From contig JAEUGY010000042.1 in the NCBI GenBank assembly GCA_016794625.1, forward strand, positions 62,001-126,000: a stretch of 64,000 nucleotides of DNA, given 5' to 3'. Origin of the DNA: Opitutaceae bacterium (GTDB taxonomy: Bacteria > Verrucomicrobiota > Verrucomicrobiia > Opitutales > Opitutaceae). The notes beneath the pieces were generated by a model that saw only the letters and a list, made by a program, of their open reading frames with translations, did not search any database and was not told where the DNA came from. The first letter of the stretch is position 1; the number at the start of each line of letters is the position of its first letter. Positions 16,951 to 25,812 of the stretch are shown piece by piece. The position numbers and the translations under genes are program-made.

Positions 16951-17960
16951 GTGCTCCCGCCCCGTCCATGTTTTCGCCGGCCGCGAAGCTGCAGCTGGAA
17001 GCACTCAAGCTGACCAAAGGTCGCGCCAATTTGGAGGAGTTTGCCGACACGCTGCAGGCGCTCGCGACCGCGGATCGATCCATCGTTGCGGTCACCTCCG
17101 ACTCCCGTGGCTCCGGCAAGCTCGGGCCCTTTGGCAAGGCGTTGCCGAAGCAGATCGTCGAGGTGGGCATCGCCGAGCAGAACCTCGTGGGGATCACGGC
17201 GGGCCTCGCCGCCTGCGGAAAGAAGGCCTTTGGCGTTTCGCCGTCCTGCTTTCTCACCGCGCGTTCCCTGGAGCAGATCAAGAACGACCTTTGCTACTCC
17301 AACGTTCCCGGGGTCCTGGTCGGCATCAGCGCCGGTGTGAGCTATGGCGCGCTGGGCAGCACCCATCATTCACTGCATGACCTGGCGGTCCTGCGTGCGA
17401 TCCATAACATCATCATTCTCGTTCCGGCCGACAATTTCGAGACGCGCGAAGCCATCCGGTTCGCCGCCACGGCGACACGGCCGGTGTTCGTGCGTTTTGG
17501 CAAGGCGGCGATGCACCACCTGCACCCGCCCGGCACCTCCTTTGTCATGGGACGCGCCATCACGCTGCGCGAGGGGAGCGATGTGGCCTTTATCGCCAAC
17601 GGCGAAACCGTGGTGCATGCAGTGCTGGCCGCGGCGCAGCTGGCCACCGAGGGCATTCGTGCCCGCGTGCTCAGTTTGCACACGGTCAAACCGCTGGATA
17701 CCGCCGCCATTCTGGCCGCCGGTCGGGAATGCCGCGCGGTCATCACGGTCGAGGAGCACATGGTGGCAGGTGGAGTGGGGGAGGCGGTCGCGTCCACCCT
17801 GCTCACGGCCGGTCTTGCTCCGCGGTTCCAAAGGGTCGGCTTTCCCGACGAAGACACGGTCACCGGCGCCCAGGCGGATCTGTTTCGTCACTACGGCCTC
17901 TCCATGGAGGGGCTGGCCGCCACCGCCCGCGATCTGCTGGCGTCGCGACCGGGCCAGTGA
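16947..17960 (+). CDS. Transketolase, C-terminal subunit (pyrimidine-binding half)
   Basis: The second half of the two-chain transketolase, 337 residues. VEVGIAEQNLVGITAGLA supplies the catalytic Glu (about residue 77) that activates the cofactor's pyrimidine ring. The C-terminal domain (from about residue 200) resembles the transketolase C domain with VLSLHTVKPLDTAAI and VEEHMVAGGVGEAVAS. The ATG overlaps the N-subunit stop by 4 bp, giving translational coupling and equal subunit supply. The natural pair of acceptor and donor sugars is not shown by the sequence; the kinase next door suggests a ketose phosphate. Confidence 0.92.
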   Translation: MSAPAPSMFSPAAKLQLEALKLTKGRANLEEFADTLQALATADRSIVAVTSDSRGSGKLGPFGKALPKQIVEVGIAEQNLVGITAGLAACGKKAFGVSPSCFLTARSLEQIKNDLCYSNVPGVLVGISAGVSYGALGSTHHSLHDLAVLRAIHNIIILVPADNFETREAIRFAATATRPVFVRFGKAAMHHLHPPGTSFVMGRAITLREGSDVAFIANGETVVHAVLAAAQLATEGIRARVLSLHTVKPLDTAAILAAGRECRAVITVEEHMVAGGVGEAVASTLLTAGLAPRFQRVGFPDEDTVTGAQADLFRHYGLSMEGLAATARDLLASRPGQ

Positions 17961-17968
17961 TTTCGCCC

Positions 17969-19468
17969 ATGCCGCTCTTTCTGGCGCTCGATCAAAGTAC
18001 GTCCGCAACGAAGGCCCTGCTGTTCGACGCGGACGGACGCTCCATCGACCGCGAGTCGCGGGACCACGCGCAGCACTATCCCCAGCCAGGATGGGTGGAG
18101 CATGATGCGGAGGAAATCTGGCAGAATACCCTCGCGGTGCTGCGCGCACTCTGGACGAGGCAGGGTGCGCGTGCCGCGGAGATCGCCGGTCTGTCCATCA
18201 CGAATCAACGAGAGACCATCGTCGTCTTTGAGCGGGGAACGGGACGGCCCCTCCACCGGGCGATCGTCTGGCAGTGCCGACGCGGCGATGCGTTCTGCGC
18301 CGCGCATGCCGCCGCTGGTCGCGAGGCGTTCGTCCATGGCCGGACCGGTCTGAAGCTCGACGCCTATTTCTCCGCTTCGAAACTGCAGTGGCTGGTGCGC
18401 CATCGTCCCGAGCTCGCCTCCCGGATGGTCGATGGATCGGCCCTGGTCGGCACGATGGACGCCTACCTGATTTACCGTCTGACCGAGGGCAGGGTGTTCG
18501 CGTGTGACACCACCAATGCAAGCCGCACCTTGTTGTTCGACATTGGGCGACTGGCCTGGGACGACGACCTCTGCGCTCAGTGGGAGGTGCCCCGTCGCGC
18601 CCTGCCCGAGGTTCGGGAAAGCTCCTCCCTGTTTGGCCACACCACGCTGGGGGGCACCTGTTCGCGTTCGCTGCCCATTTGCGGTGTGATGGGTGATTCG
18701 CAGGCGTCCCTTTTTGCCCAGCGCTGCTTTGAACCCGGTTCGGCCAAAGTGACCTTTGGCACCGGTTCATCCCTCCTGCTGAACATCGGTGCCTCCCCGC
18801 GTTTCTCCACGCACGGAGTGCTCACCGCCCTGGCGTGGGTTCACGCAGGCGTGCCGACCTACGCGTTTGAAGGGATCATCATCAGTGCGGCATCCACCCT
18901 CACCTGGTTGCGTGATCAGCTCGGTCTCGCGCGCGACATCGCCGAACTGGAGCAGCTGGCCCGTGCAACGGCCGGCAACGGAGGGGTGTATCTGGTCCCG
19001 GCGTTCACCGGGCTCGGCCTGCCGCACTGGCAGCCCGAGGCACGGGCGGCGATCGTTGGGTTGAGCAGCCACAGCCATCGGGGGCATGTGGCCCGCGCCG
19101 CCTTTGAGTCGATCGCCTTTCAGGTGCGGGATGCGCTGGACGCCATGCGGACCGAGGCGGGCGTGCCGCTGGGTCGACTGCACGCCGACGGGGGGCCCAC
19201 CACGAGTGCTTTTCTGATGCAACTCACCGCCGACCTAACCGGCGCGGATTTGCGTGTCGCCACCATGCCCGACTGTTCGGCGCTGGGCGCCGTACTCGCG
19301 GGCCGGCTCGGGCTCGGCTTGACGGGCTCGATCGCGGATCTGGCCGATCTTCCGCGTTCAGAAACTTCCTATCGGCCGTCGATGGAGAGCGCCGCCTCCG
19401 CCGGGCTGATGGCGGGCTGGAAACACGCGGTGCGGCAGGTGTTGGTTTCGCGGAGCGATCACTGCTGA
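17969..19468 (+). CDS. FGGY-family carbohydrate kinase, glycerol kinase-like
   Basis: Phosphorylates a ketose or polyol with ATP; 499 residues. It begins MPLFLALDQSTSATKALLFD, the phosphate-1 loop of FGGY kinases, and has SITNQRETIVVFERGTGRPL, GVMGDSQASLFAQ, TFGTGSSLLLNIG, and the ADP-site region VPAFTGLGLPHW followed by LHADGGPTTSAFLMQ. The sequence looks nearest the glycerol kinase branch. The start at 17969 is eight bases after the transketolase stop; the frame is open upstream but only as overlap with the transketolase gene. In this operon it would act between the isomerase and the transketolase, for example as an apulose kinase; xylulose- or fuculose-type ketoses are alternatives. Confidence 0.9.
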   Translation: MPLFLALDQSTSATKALLFDADGRSIDRESRDHAQHYPQPGWVEHDAEEIWQNTLAVLRALWTRQGARAAEIAGLSITNQRETIVVFERGTGRPLHRAIVWQCRRGDAFCAAHAAAGREAFVHGRTGLKLDAYFSASKLQWLVRHRPELASRMVDGSALVGTMDAYLIYRLTEGRVFACDTTNASRTLLFDIGRLAWDDDLCAQWEVPRRALPEVRESSSLFGHTTLGGTCSRSLPICGVMGDSQASLFAQRCFEPGSAKVTFGTGSSLLLNIGASPRFSTHGVLTALAWVHAGVPTYAFEGIIISAASTLTWLRDQLGLARDIAELEQLARATAGNGGVYLVPAFTGLGLPHWQPEARAAIVGLSSHSHRGHVARAAFESIAFQVRDALDAMRTEAGVPLGRLHADGGPTTSAFLMQLTADLTGADLRVATMPDCSALGAVLAGRLGLGLTGSIADLADLPRSETSYRPSMESAASAGLMAGWKHAVRQVLVSRSDHC

Positions 19469-19895
19469 AGATCGCGATTGGGTTAGAATACTGGAAGTAT
19501 TCTGACCGTAAGTGAGGAGTCTCCAAGGGCAGAATCAGTTAGGATCACCTCACTCACTTCTTCTGTTCGTCGCCCCGCGGTTTTCCCCAACGTTAGTGCC
19601 TCTGTCGCTCCCGCTTTCCCGGCGGGCGACACGGTTCCTGCCTGCGACTCCTGCCCCCGGTCGGGCCGACGACGCGCCTCTTTCCCCAACTCATCAGCCC
19701 GCCCAATTCTGCGCGTTCCTGGAACGCAGGTGATCCCACCCGCGCCTGGAGTCCGGAATCTTCCGGACGGGTGCCGCTTGAATGCAATCCCACGCCGTCC
19801 GCCTCGTCGGGTGGCCTTCGATTCTCGTCCGCAACCTCAATCCACTCCTCCAACGCCGGGGTCACTCCTCGTGGCGTTTCTTTCTCCTCTACCCC
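19469..19895 (+). promoter_or_regulatory. Leader/control region of the TonB-dependent receptor
   Basis: No gene is visible. It starts with the perfect palindrome at 19485-19503 and has a longer inverted repeat AAGTGAG (19510-19516) / CTCACTT (19553-19559). TAGGAT near 19540 is a weak -10-like word about 40 bases downstream of the palindrome. The remaining ~330 bases are pyrimidine-rich leader with no further structure noted. Confidence 0.35.
19485..19503. promoter_or_regulatory. Perfect palindromic operator candidate
   Basis: AGAATACTGGAAGTATTCT: two exact 8-base arms with a 3-base centre. Its left arm extends to TTAGAATACTG, matching the motif upstream of the isomerase operon at 14504-14514 in 10 of 11 positions. 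A short AT-rich stem with no T-tract argues for a protein-binding site rather than a terminator for the kinase gene. Confidence 0.45.
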
Positions 19896-22601
19896 ATGCA
19901 CGTACATCTGAAATCCCTCCCACGTGTCGGCCTGCTCGCGCTCTTGTCGGTTGGCTGGACACCCTTGTTCGGGCAGGCCGTTCCGGCTCCAGCTCCCTCG
20001 GTCAACAAGGACGACAAAGCCGTGGAGCTCGAGACCTTCGTGGTCAGCGGGCTGCGCGGCAGTCTGGCTTCGGCGGCCGAGATCAAGCAGTCGAATCTGC
20101 AGTTGGTCGATTCGATTGTGGCGAGTGACATCGACAAGCTGCCTGACATCAATGCCTCGTACGCGTTGTCGCGAATTCCGGGCGTTCAGCTCGCCCGCAC
20201 CTTCTCGAGTCTCGGTGGCAACGGCGCCGTCACCATCCGGGGTCTGAACCAAATTGTGAATACACTGGATGGTCGCGAGGTGATCACTCCGGGCGGCATC
20301 GCCAATGGCACGGCGGGCGTCGGCGTCGGCCAGCGGACCTTCGACTATTCGCAGATTCCCTCGGCCTTGATCGCGGGGATCGACGTCTACAAGACGTCGG
20401 CCGCCAATCAGATCGACGGTGGTCTGGGCGGTCTGGTCGATGTACGGCTGCGCAAGCCCTTCGACTTCGCGGAGGGGGTGTCCGGTGGTGTGACCGTGGG
20501 TACGAGTCACTCCACACTCCGGGGCGGCAATGAGCAGAACTACAATCTGTTCGCCAATGCTTCCCGCGATACCGACATGGGCAAGATCGGCGTGCTCGTG
20601 ACCGTGAGCAACATCACCACCCCCTGGCGCGAGGACGCCATCGGGATCGGCAACCCGACTCCCAATGCCACCGTCACCACCGGTGTCGCCTCGGCGCTCA
20701 CGTCCACGGGCTATACGAACAATTCCTCCGAGGGTGAGTTCAAGACGGATGGATTCAACGCGGTTTTCCAGTGGCAGCCGACCAAGACGCTTTCGCTGTT
20801 CGTCGGAGCCAATCACAACCGCTGGCGCAACGTCCAGGATACCGTTCAGTTTCAAACCTCCACGCCGGTCTCGGCCTCGGTGGCCGGATCCGGGATCATG
20901 TTCGAAGGCAGCACGACCGCGACCCGCAGTGCGCGCTTCACCAATGTGACCGGCACCGCCTATGGGTTGATTCGAGACCTCGAGGACAACCTGAACATGT
21001 ACAGCTTCGGCGGGAAGTACACCTCCGGAAATCTCACCGTGAACTTCGACTTGGCCACCTACACCAGCGAGTACCGGTTTCACAACAATCTCGTCTTTGC
21101 GTCGGCCACGATCCCTTCGCTCACCTACGATCTCGGCGGCGAGATTCCCTCGGTCACCATTTCTGGCGTGAGCCTGATGGATCCGAGCGTCTACCGGCTG
21201 TCGCAGGTCAACTACCGCCTGTTTCCCGCCAATTCCGACGGCAAGTCGGGTCGCGTGGACGCCGAGTACAATCTGAAGAGCGGTTTGTTCACCAAGATCC
21301 TCGGCGGTGTGCGCTATTCCGAGACGGGGAGTGACAACGGCACGACCGGACTCTTTCTGGGATCGTTTTCCATTCCCTCCTCCGCGAACCTGCTGAGCCA
21401 GTATCCGAATCTGTGGCGTCAGTCGCCCATCCAGAATCTCTTCTCGGGCTACAGTCAGACCCAGTTTCAGCAGTACATGGTGTCGGACACCCGCATCATG
21501 CGGGACGCCAAGTCGCTGTATCAGGCCTACAAAGCCACCAACACACCGGATACATCGGCGACGATCAATCCGCTGAGTCTCTTCGACATCACCGAGACGA
21601 CCACGGCCGCCTACCTGATGCCCCAGTTCTCCGGTTCTTTGGGTGGCATGCATTTCGACGGCAATGTCGGTGTGCGTGCGGTCCAAACGAAGGAAAACAC
21701 GGGCGGCTATCAGGGAGCCACGCCGGCCACGGCCCGGCCGCTCACGCTGAAGAGCTCGTACACCGACTGGCTGCCGAGCTTCAACTACCGGATGAAGATG
21801 TCGGACCGGCTGTTCCTGCGGTTTGCCGTGTCGAAGACCATCACGCGTCCGAGCTTTGGTTCCCTGTCACCTTCCCTGACCTTGAACGCCAACCCGGTGG
21901 ATCCGAACCTGAATTCCGGTTCGCAGGGCAATCCCGACCTCAAGCCTATCCGTTCAACCGGATACGACCTGTCGGTGGAGTACTATCTCAACAAGTCCGA
22001 TGTGTTCTACCTCGCGGCCTTCCACAAGGACGTCAAGGGATTCATCGGCAGTTTCTCCGAGCCGCGGACCTACGATGGGGTGACCTACCTGATCCGCACG
22101 TCCAAGAACCTCAATCCGGCCACGATCAAGGGGTTTGAGGTGGGCTTCCAGCAGTTCTTCACCTTCCTGCCCGCGCCCTTTGACGGGTTCGGTCTGCAGG
22201 CGAACTACACCTATGTCGACAGCAGCACGCCGACCACGGTGTCGGGCATCGGTGCTCCCGTGGACGCGCCGCTGACCAATCTGTCGAAGACGAGCTACAA
22301 TGCCATTGCCATGTACGAGAAGGGACCGTTCTCGGCCCGTGTCGCCTACAACTATCGCTCCGAGTTCGTCACGGGTTTTGCCTACTACGTGAACACGGGT
22401 TTGCTGAACCAGGAAATGCGTGGTTACGCGGATCTCGATGCCTCGATCAACTACAATATCACCAAGAACATCCAGGTGGCTGTGCAGGGCGTAAACCTCA
22501 CGAATGCGCTTCGGTACCAGTACTTCGGCTCGAAGCAGTTCCCGTCGAACATCTTTCTCGACGGACGGCAACTGATGGCGAGCGTGACGTTGCGGTACTG
22601 A
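19896..22601 (+). CDS. TonB-dependent outer-membrane receptor
   Basis: A 901-residue porin-type receptor for energy-dependent uptake of an oligosaccharide or similar ligand. Signal peptide about 1-24 (VGLLALLSVGWTPLFGQ). The TonB-box-like VELETFVVSG is followed by the plug, with IDKLPDINASYALSRIPGVQ and TIRGLNQIVNTLDGR, typical of this receptor group. A 22-strand-type barrel follows, ending ...MASVTLRY with the aromatic C-terminus of outer-membrane proteins. No SusD homolog is next to it, as usual outside Bacteroidota. The ATG at 19896 begins the signal peptide; an upstream in-frame ATG at 19782 is less likely. It lies downstream of the isomerase/kinase operon, behind its own control region, and probably feeds the same pathway. 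Confidence 0.93.
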   Translation: MHVHLKSLPRVGLLALLSVGWTPLFGQAVPAPAPSVNKDDKAVELETFVVSGLRGSLASAAEIKQSNLQLVDSIVASDIDKLPDINASYALSRIPGVQLARTFSSLGGNGAVTIRGLNQIVNTLDGREVITPGGIANGTAGVGVGQRTFDYSQIPSALIAGIDVYKTSAANQIDGGLGGLVDVRLRKPFDFAEGVSGGVTVGTSHSTLRGGNEQNYNLFANASRDTDMGKIGVLVTVSNITTPWREDAIGIGNPTPNATVTTGVASALTSTGYTNNSSEGEFKTDGFNAVFQWQPTKTLSLFVGANHNRWRNVQDTVQFQTSTPVSASVAGSGIMFEGSTTATRSARFTNVTGTAYGLIRDLEDNLNMYSFGGKYTSGNLTVNFDLATYTSEYRFHNNLVFASATIPSLTYDLGGEIPSVTISGVSLMDPSVYRLSQVNYRLFPANSDGKSGRVDAEYNLKSGLFTKILGGVRYSETGSDNGTTGLFLGSFSIPSSANLLSQYPNLWRQSPIQNLFSGYSQTQFQQYMVSDTRIMRDAKSLYQAYKATNTPDTSATINPLSLFDITETTTAAYLMPQFSGSLGGMHFDGNVGVRAVQTKENTGGYQGATPATARPLTLKSSYTDWLPSFNYRMKMSDRLFLRFAVSKTITRPSFGSLSPSLTLNANPVDPNLNSGSQGNPDLKPIRSTGYDLSVEYYLNKSDVFYLAAFHKDVKGFIGSFSEPRTYDGVTYLIRTSKNLNPATIKGFEVGFQQFFTFLPAPFDGFGLQANYTYVDSSTPTTVSGIGAPVDAPLTNLSKTSYNAIAMYEKGPFSARVAYNYRSEFVTGFAYYVNTGLLNQEMRGYADLDASINYNITKNIQVAVQGVNLTNALRYQYFGSKQFPSNIFLDGRQLMASVTLRY

Positions 22602-22643
22602 GCTGCAACCCACCCGGCGGATCGAACGGCCCGGGTCGGGTCT

Positions 22644-22667
22644 GCCGGTCGTCCGCCGGCGACCGGC
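22644..22667. terminator. Hairpin between convergent TonB-receptor and AraC genes
   Basis: Perfect 8-bp arms GCCGGTCG / CGACCGGC around an 8-base loop in the 99-bp convergent gap. No T-tract. It is placed to stop both transcripts. Confidence 0.45.
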
Positions 22668-22700
22668 CTGGGGCCGGGGTGGTCGCGAGCGCGAGCGAGT

Positions 22701-23564
22701 TCAGACCTCGTCGTCGCGCTCGTGATCCAGGCGGTAGGCGCGGGGCGTGCAGCCGCAGGCCCGGCGGAAGGCTTCGTTGAAGCGGCTGATCGAGCTGAAC
22801 CCGGAACTAAATGCCACGTCCACAATCTTCTGGTCCGTGGTGGTCAGCAGCCGTTTTGCGTGAAAAATGCGGTGGTGCGTCAGATGATCGATCAGGGTCG
22901 TGCCAAACACCCGTTTGAACAGGCGCATCGCCGAATTGGGATGCAGGCCGACTTTGCGGCCAATGTCCGTCACCTTGATCGGATCCATGTAACTCTGGGC
23001 GATGAAACACACCATTTGCTCGACCTTGTTCAATCCGCTGACCTGCAGCTTGGCTTGTCCGCGCAGGACCAGACTGCTCTGCTGCGTTTCCAACGCCAAT
23101 GCGAGGCGACGGAGGCGGGTTTTCATCTCAAGGAAAACAATTTCGCGCACGGTTTTGTCGCCGGGCCGGAGATCGCCCTCCCATTGTCGGAAAAGTGCGG
23201 TGTCGAAGTCGGCCCGCCCGGCCTGCGGCTCGCTCACGACCTCGCCGCGGACCAGCGGTTGCACCAACAGGTCGGGCAGTTCACATTGCAGAAACCACGC
23301 CAGCGGGAGGGTGGCCACGTAGTACTCCGTGTCCGGCTCATAGTCGATGATCTGATGGGGGATCGCCGCCCAGAAGGCCGTGAGGTGTCCGGGCTTCACC
23401 TTCACGCGGTGCGCACCGATCAGGTAGGTCACCCGGCCCCGCACAAGCATGTTGAGCTGGATCTCATTGTGGTGATCGGGCCTCCGCATCGGCGACGGAT
23501 CCCACCGGACGCAGGAAAGTCCGTAGGACGTAAAGTCGGGATGGTTGGGTTCGAACTTGGCCAT
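22701..23564 (-). CDS. AraC-family transcriptional regulator, second paralog
   Basis: A 287-residue paralog of the regulator at 13473-14345, sharing VRW-PSPMRRPDHHNEI in the sensor domain, FWAAIPHQIID, YYVATLPLAWFLQC, and almost the whole DNA-binding domain (VTDIGRKVGLHPNSAMRLF; VDVAFSSGFSSISRFNEAF). It is divergent from the GH127-led operon. The motif copy at 23568-23578 lies four bases upstream of its own ATG, so a bound regulator would also shade its own start region, which may give autoregulation. Ligand not known; probably chemically related to that of its paralog. Confidence 0.9.
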   Translation of the reverse strand: MAKFEPNHPDFTSYGLSCVRWDPSPMRRPDHHNEIQLNMLVRGRVTYLIGAHRVKVKPGHLTAFWAAIPHQIIDYEPDTEYYVATLPLAWFLQCELPDLLVQPLVRGEVVSEPQAGRADFDTALFRQWEGDLRPGDKTVREIVFLEMKTRLRRLALALETQQSSLVLRGQAKLQVSGLNKVEQMVCFIAQSYMDPIKVTDIGRKVGLHPNSAMRLFKRVFGTTLIDHLTHHRIFHAKRLLTTTDQKIVDVAFSSGFSSISRFNEAFRRACGCTPRAYRLDHERDDEV

Positions 23565-23723
23565 AGGTTAGTATCCCGTAGAAAGTAGGCGGCAAACGGG
23601 CTGACACACCAGCCAAAGTCATTTATGCTCATACCCCACGTCACACCGAGCCCCACCCTGCTCCTGTCCGCATCCGCGCCCCCAACCGGTGCGGCGCGGT
23701 GGAAGGCCGGCGCCGCCACCGCC
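23565..23723 (+). promoter_or_regulatory. Divergent control region, AraC / GH127 operon
   Basis: TTAGTATCCCG at 23568-23578 matches the TTAGAATACCG motif at 14504 in 9 of 11 positions. TATGCT at 23624-23629 is a weak -10-like word, about 46 bases from the motif, close to the spacing seen before the isomerase operon. Confidence 0.35.
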
Positions 23724-25775
23724 ATGAAGTCCCTGTTCCCCCACGTCCTGCTGCTCGTTGGTCTGCTCCTCTGCTCCCGTGTCTCGGCGGGTGAGAAGGC
23801 CCTGATTGATACCACGCGATCGCCTCACGCGCGGATGTACATGCCGGACCTGGCTGATGTCCGCTGGAATGGCGGCCTGCTCGGCGAGCGCTTCGAGGTC
23901 GCCCGCTCCACCATGGTGCCGCACATGTGGACGATCCTCAGCAGCGAGAAGGACAGTCATGCCTGGCACAACTACCTCATTGCCGCCGGCCGGATCCCGG
24001 GGAAATTCCGGGGGCCCCCGTTTAACGACGGCGACTTTCTCAAGTGGCTCGAAGCCCTGGTGCAGGTGTACGCGGTGACACGCGATCCGGCGATCAGCGA
24101 CCAGATGGACGAGATCATCGCCGTGGTGGCCAAGGCGCAGCGCGAGGATGGCTACCTGCATACCCAGACCATCATCCCGCAACGCGCGGGCGAGAAGGCG
24201 AAGGAGTTCGCGGATCGTGAACATTTCGAGACCTACAACATGGGTCATTTGATCACGACCGCCTGCGTCCATTACCGGGTGACGGGCAAGACCACGTTGC
24301 TGGAGTGCGCCCGCAAGGCCGCCGACTACATCGAGCGTCTGTGCCGGGAACGGCCGCAGGAGCTCGCCCGCAACGCGATCTGTCCCTCCCACTACATGGG
24401 CGTCGTTGAACTCTACCGGGTCACACGGGATCCGCGCTACCTGGAGCTGGGCCGGCAGCTGATCGAGATCCGCAGCTTGGTGCCGGAAAAGGACGGCAGC
24501 GATCACAACCAGGACCGCATGCCGTTCCGGCAAATGACCGAGGCCGTGGGTCACGCCGTGCGCGCCAATTACCTCTACGCGGGGGTCGCCGATGTCTTCG
24601 CCGAAAATGGCGATCGCTCCCTCTATGACACGCTCGCCGTGCTCTCCGACAATGTCGCCGGCCGGAAGCTCTACATCACGGGCATGACCGGCGCAATCTA
24701 CGACGGGGCCTCGCCCGATGGCGTCGACCACAAGAAGCACAAGTACATCAAGACCATTCACCAGGCCTACGGCCGCGATTACCAGCTGCCCAATCTCACC
24801 GCCTACAATGAGACCTGTGCCACCATCGGCTACGGCATGTGGATCTGGCGGATGCTCGCGGTCACGGGGGACGCCGGGTACGCCGACTTGTTCGAGCAGA
24901 CGCTCTACAATGGCGTGCTCCCGGGGATCAGCCTCGAGGGAAAACACTACTTCTATGTCAACGCATTGAAGAAACTCCACGACTTCAAGTGGCCGATGCG
25001 CTGGTCCCGCACGCGCGAGGCCAATATCCCGGTCAGCTTCTGCTGCCCCCCCAACGTGGTGCGCATCATCACCCAGATGCACAACTACGTGTATGCGCTT
25101 TCTGCGGATACGGTGTGGGTGAATCTCTATGCGGCCAGCACGCTCGACACGGCGTGGCTCGACGGCAGCCGGATCAAGCTCCGGCAGGAAACCGATTACC
25201 CGTGGTCCGGCGCGGTCAAGGTGGTGGTTGACGCGGCACCGTCCCGCGAGGTTACGCTGAAACTGCGGGTGCCAGGCTGGCTCCGCGAGGGCGCCACCCT
25301 GCGGGTCAACGGCAGTCCGGTCGCCGTCTCGGTCAAGCCTGGCACCTACCTCGACGTGAAGCGGACGTGGAGTGCCGGGGACACCGTTGACTTCACCTTG
25401 AACTTCAAGCCGGAGCTATGGGAGGCCAACCCTCTGGTCGAGGAGACGGTCAACCATGTGGCGGTCAAGTACGGCCCCTTGGTGTACTGTGTCGAATCGA
25501 ACGATCTTCCCGAGGGGGTGCGGCTCCGCGAGGTGGTCGTCCAGTCCGGGGTGGAGCCGGTGTTTTCCTTCCGGCAGGAGCAGCTTGCGGACACGCGCGT
25601 GGGGACCCTGACGCTGCCCGCCCTCGCACTGCCGTCCCAGCCCTGGTCCGACCAGGAACTGTACCGGCCGGCCACCCGGCAGACGCCGCGGCCGTTCTCG
25701 CTCAAGGTGGTGCCCTACTACGCGTGGGGAAACCGCGGTGACACCGAAATGAGCGTTTGGCTTCCGGCGCGCTAG
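23724..25775 (+). CDS. GH127 (DUF1680) beta-L-arabinofuranosidase, exported
   Basis: Exported glycosidase, 683 residues, with signal peptide MKSLFPHVLLLVGLLLCSRV. GH127 enzymes use a zinc-bound Cys as nucleophile. The needed residues are in place: NETC (Glu ~363, Cys ~365) and SFCCPPN (Cys ~440 and ~441), which match the Glu/Cys3 zinc site. The (alpha/alpha)6 barrel is followed by C-terminal beta domains with LKLRVPGWLREGA. Beta-L-arabinofuranose occurs at the end of a rhamnogalacturonan-II side chain and in plant arabino-oligosaccharides. It heads the eight-gene operon; the ATG at 23724 starts the signal, while an earlier in-frame ATG at 23625 would add 33 non-signal residues. Confidence 0.9.
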   Translation: MKSLFPHVLLLVGLLLCSRVSAGEKALIDTTRSPHARMYMPDLADVRWNGGLLGERFEVARSTMVPHMWTILSSEKDSHAWHNYLIAAGRIPGKFRGPPFNDGDFLKWLEALVQVYAVTRDPAISDQMDEIIAVVAKAQREDGYLHTQTIIPQRAGEKAKEFADREHFETYNMGHLITTACVHYRVTGKTTLLECARKAADYIERLCRERPQELARNAICPSHYMGVVELYRVTRDPRYLELGRQLIEIRSLVPEKDGSDHNQDRMPFRQMTEAVGHAVRANYLYAGVADVFAENGDRSLYDTLAVLSDNVAGRKLYITGMTGAIYDGASPDGVDHKKHKYIKTIHQAYGRDYQLPNLTAYNETCATIGYGMWIWRMLAVTGDAGYADLFEQTLYNGVLPGISLEGKHYFYVNALKKLHDFKWPMRWSRTREANIPVSFCCPPNVVRIITQMHNYVYALSADTVWVNLYAASTLDTAWLDGSRIKLRQETDYPWSGAVKVVVDAAPSREVTLKLRVPGWLREGATLRVNGSPVAVSVKPGTYLDVKRTWSAGDTVDFTLNFKPELWEANPLVEETVNHVAVKYGPLVYCVESNDLPEGVRLREVVVQSGVEPVFSFRQEQLADTRVGTLTLPALALPSQPWSDQELYRPATRQTPRPFSLKVVPYYAWGNRGDTEMSVWLPAR

Positions 25776-25812
25776 CCGGTAGCCCCTTGATCCTGCTTTC
25801 AACCCCTGTCCC

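Noticed and set aside
14688..19468. Sulfoquinovose transketolase (sulfo-TK) pathway
   Set aside because: That route also has a split transketolase and isomerases, but a GH31 sulfoquinovosidase, sulfolactaldehyde dehydrogenase or reductase, and sulfonate exporter are absent, and the rest of the locus is glycosidases of pectin type.
19485..19503. Intrinsic terminator of the FGGY kinase gene
   Set aside because: The 8-bp stem is AT-rich with a 3-base centre and no T-run follows; operator is a better reading.
19593..21686. Very long open frame antisense to the TonB receptor
   Set aside because: The plus-strand frame has signal peptide, TonB box and barrel. The antisense translation is Arg/Gly/His-rich with no domain, as expected from GC-rich codon shadowing.
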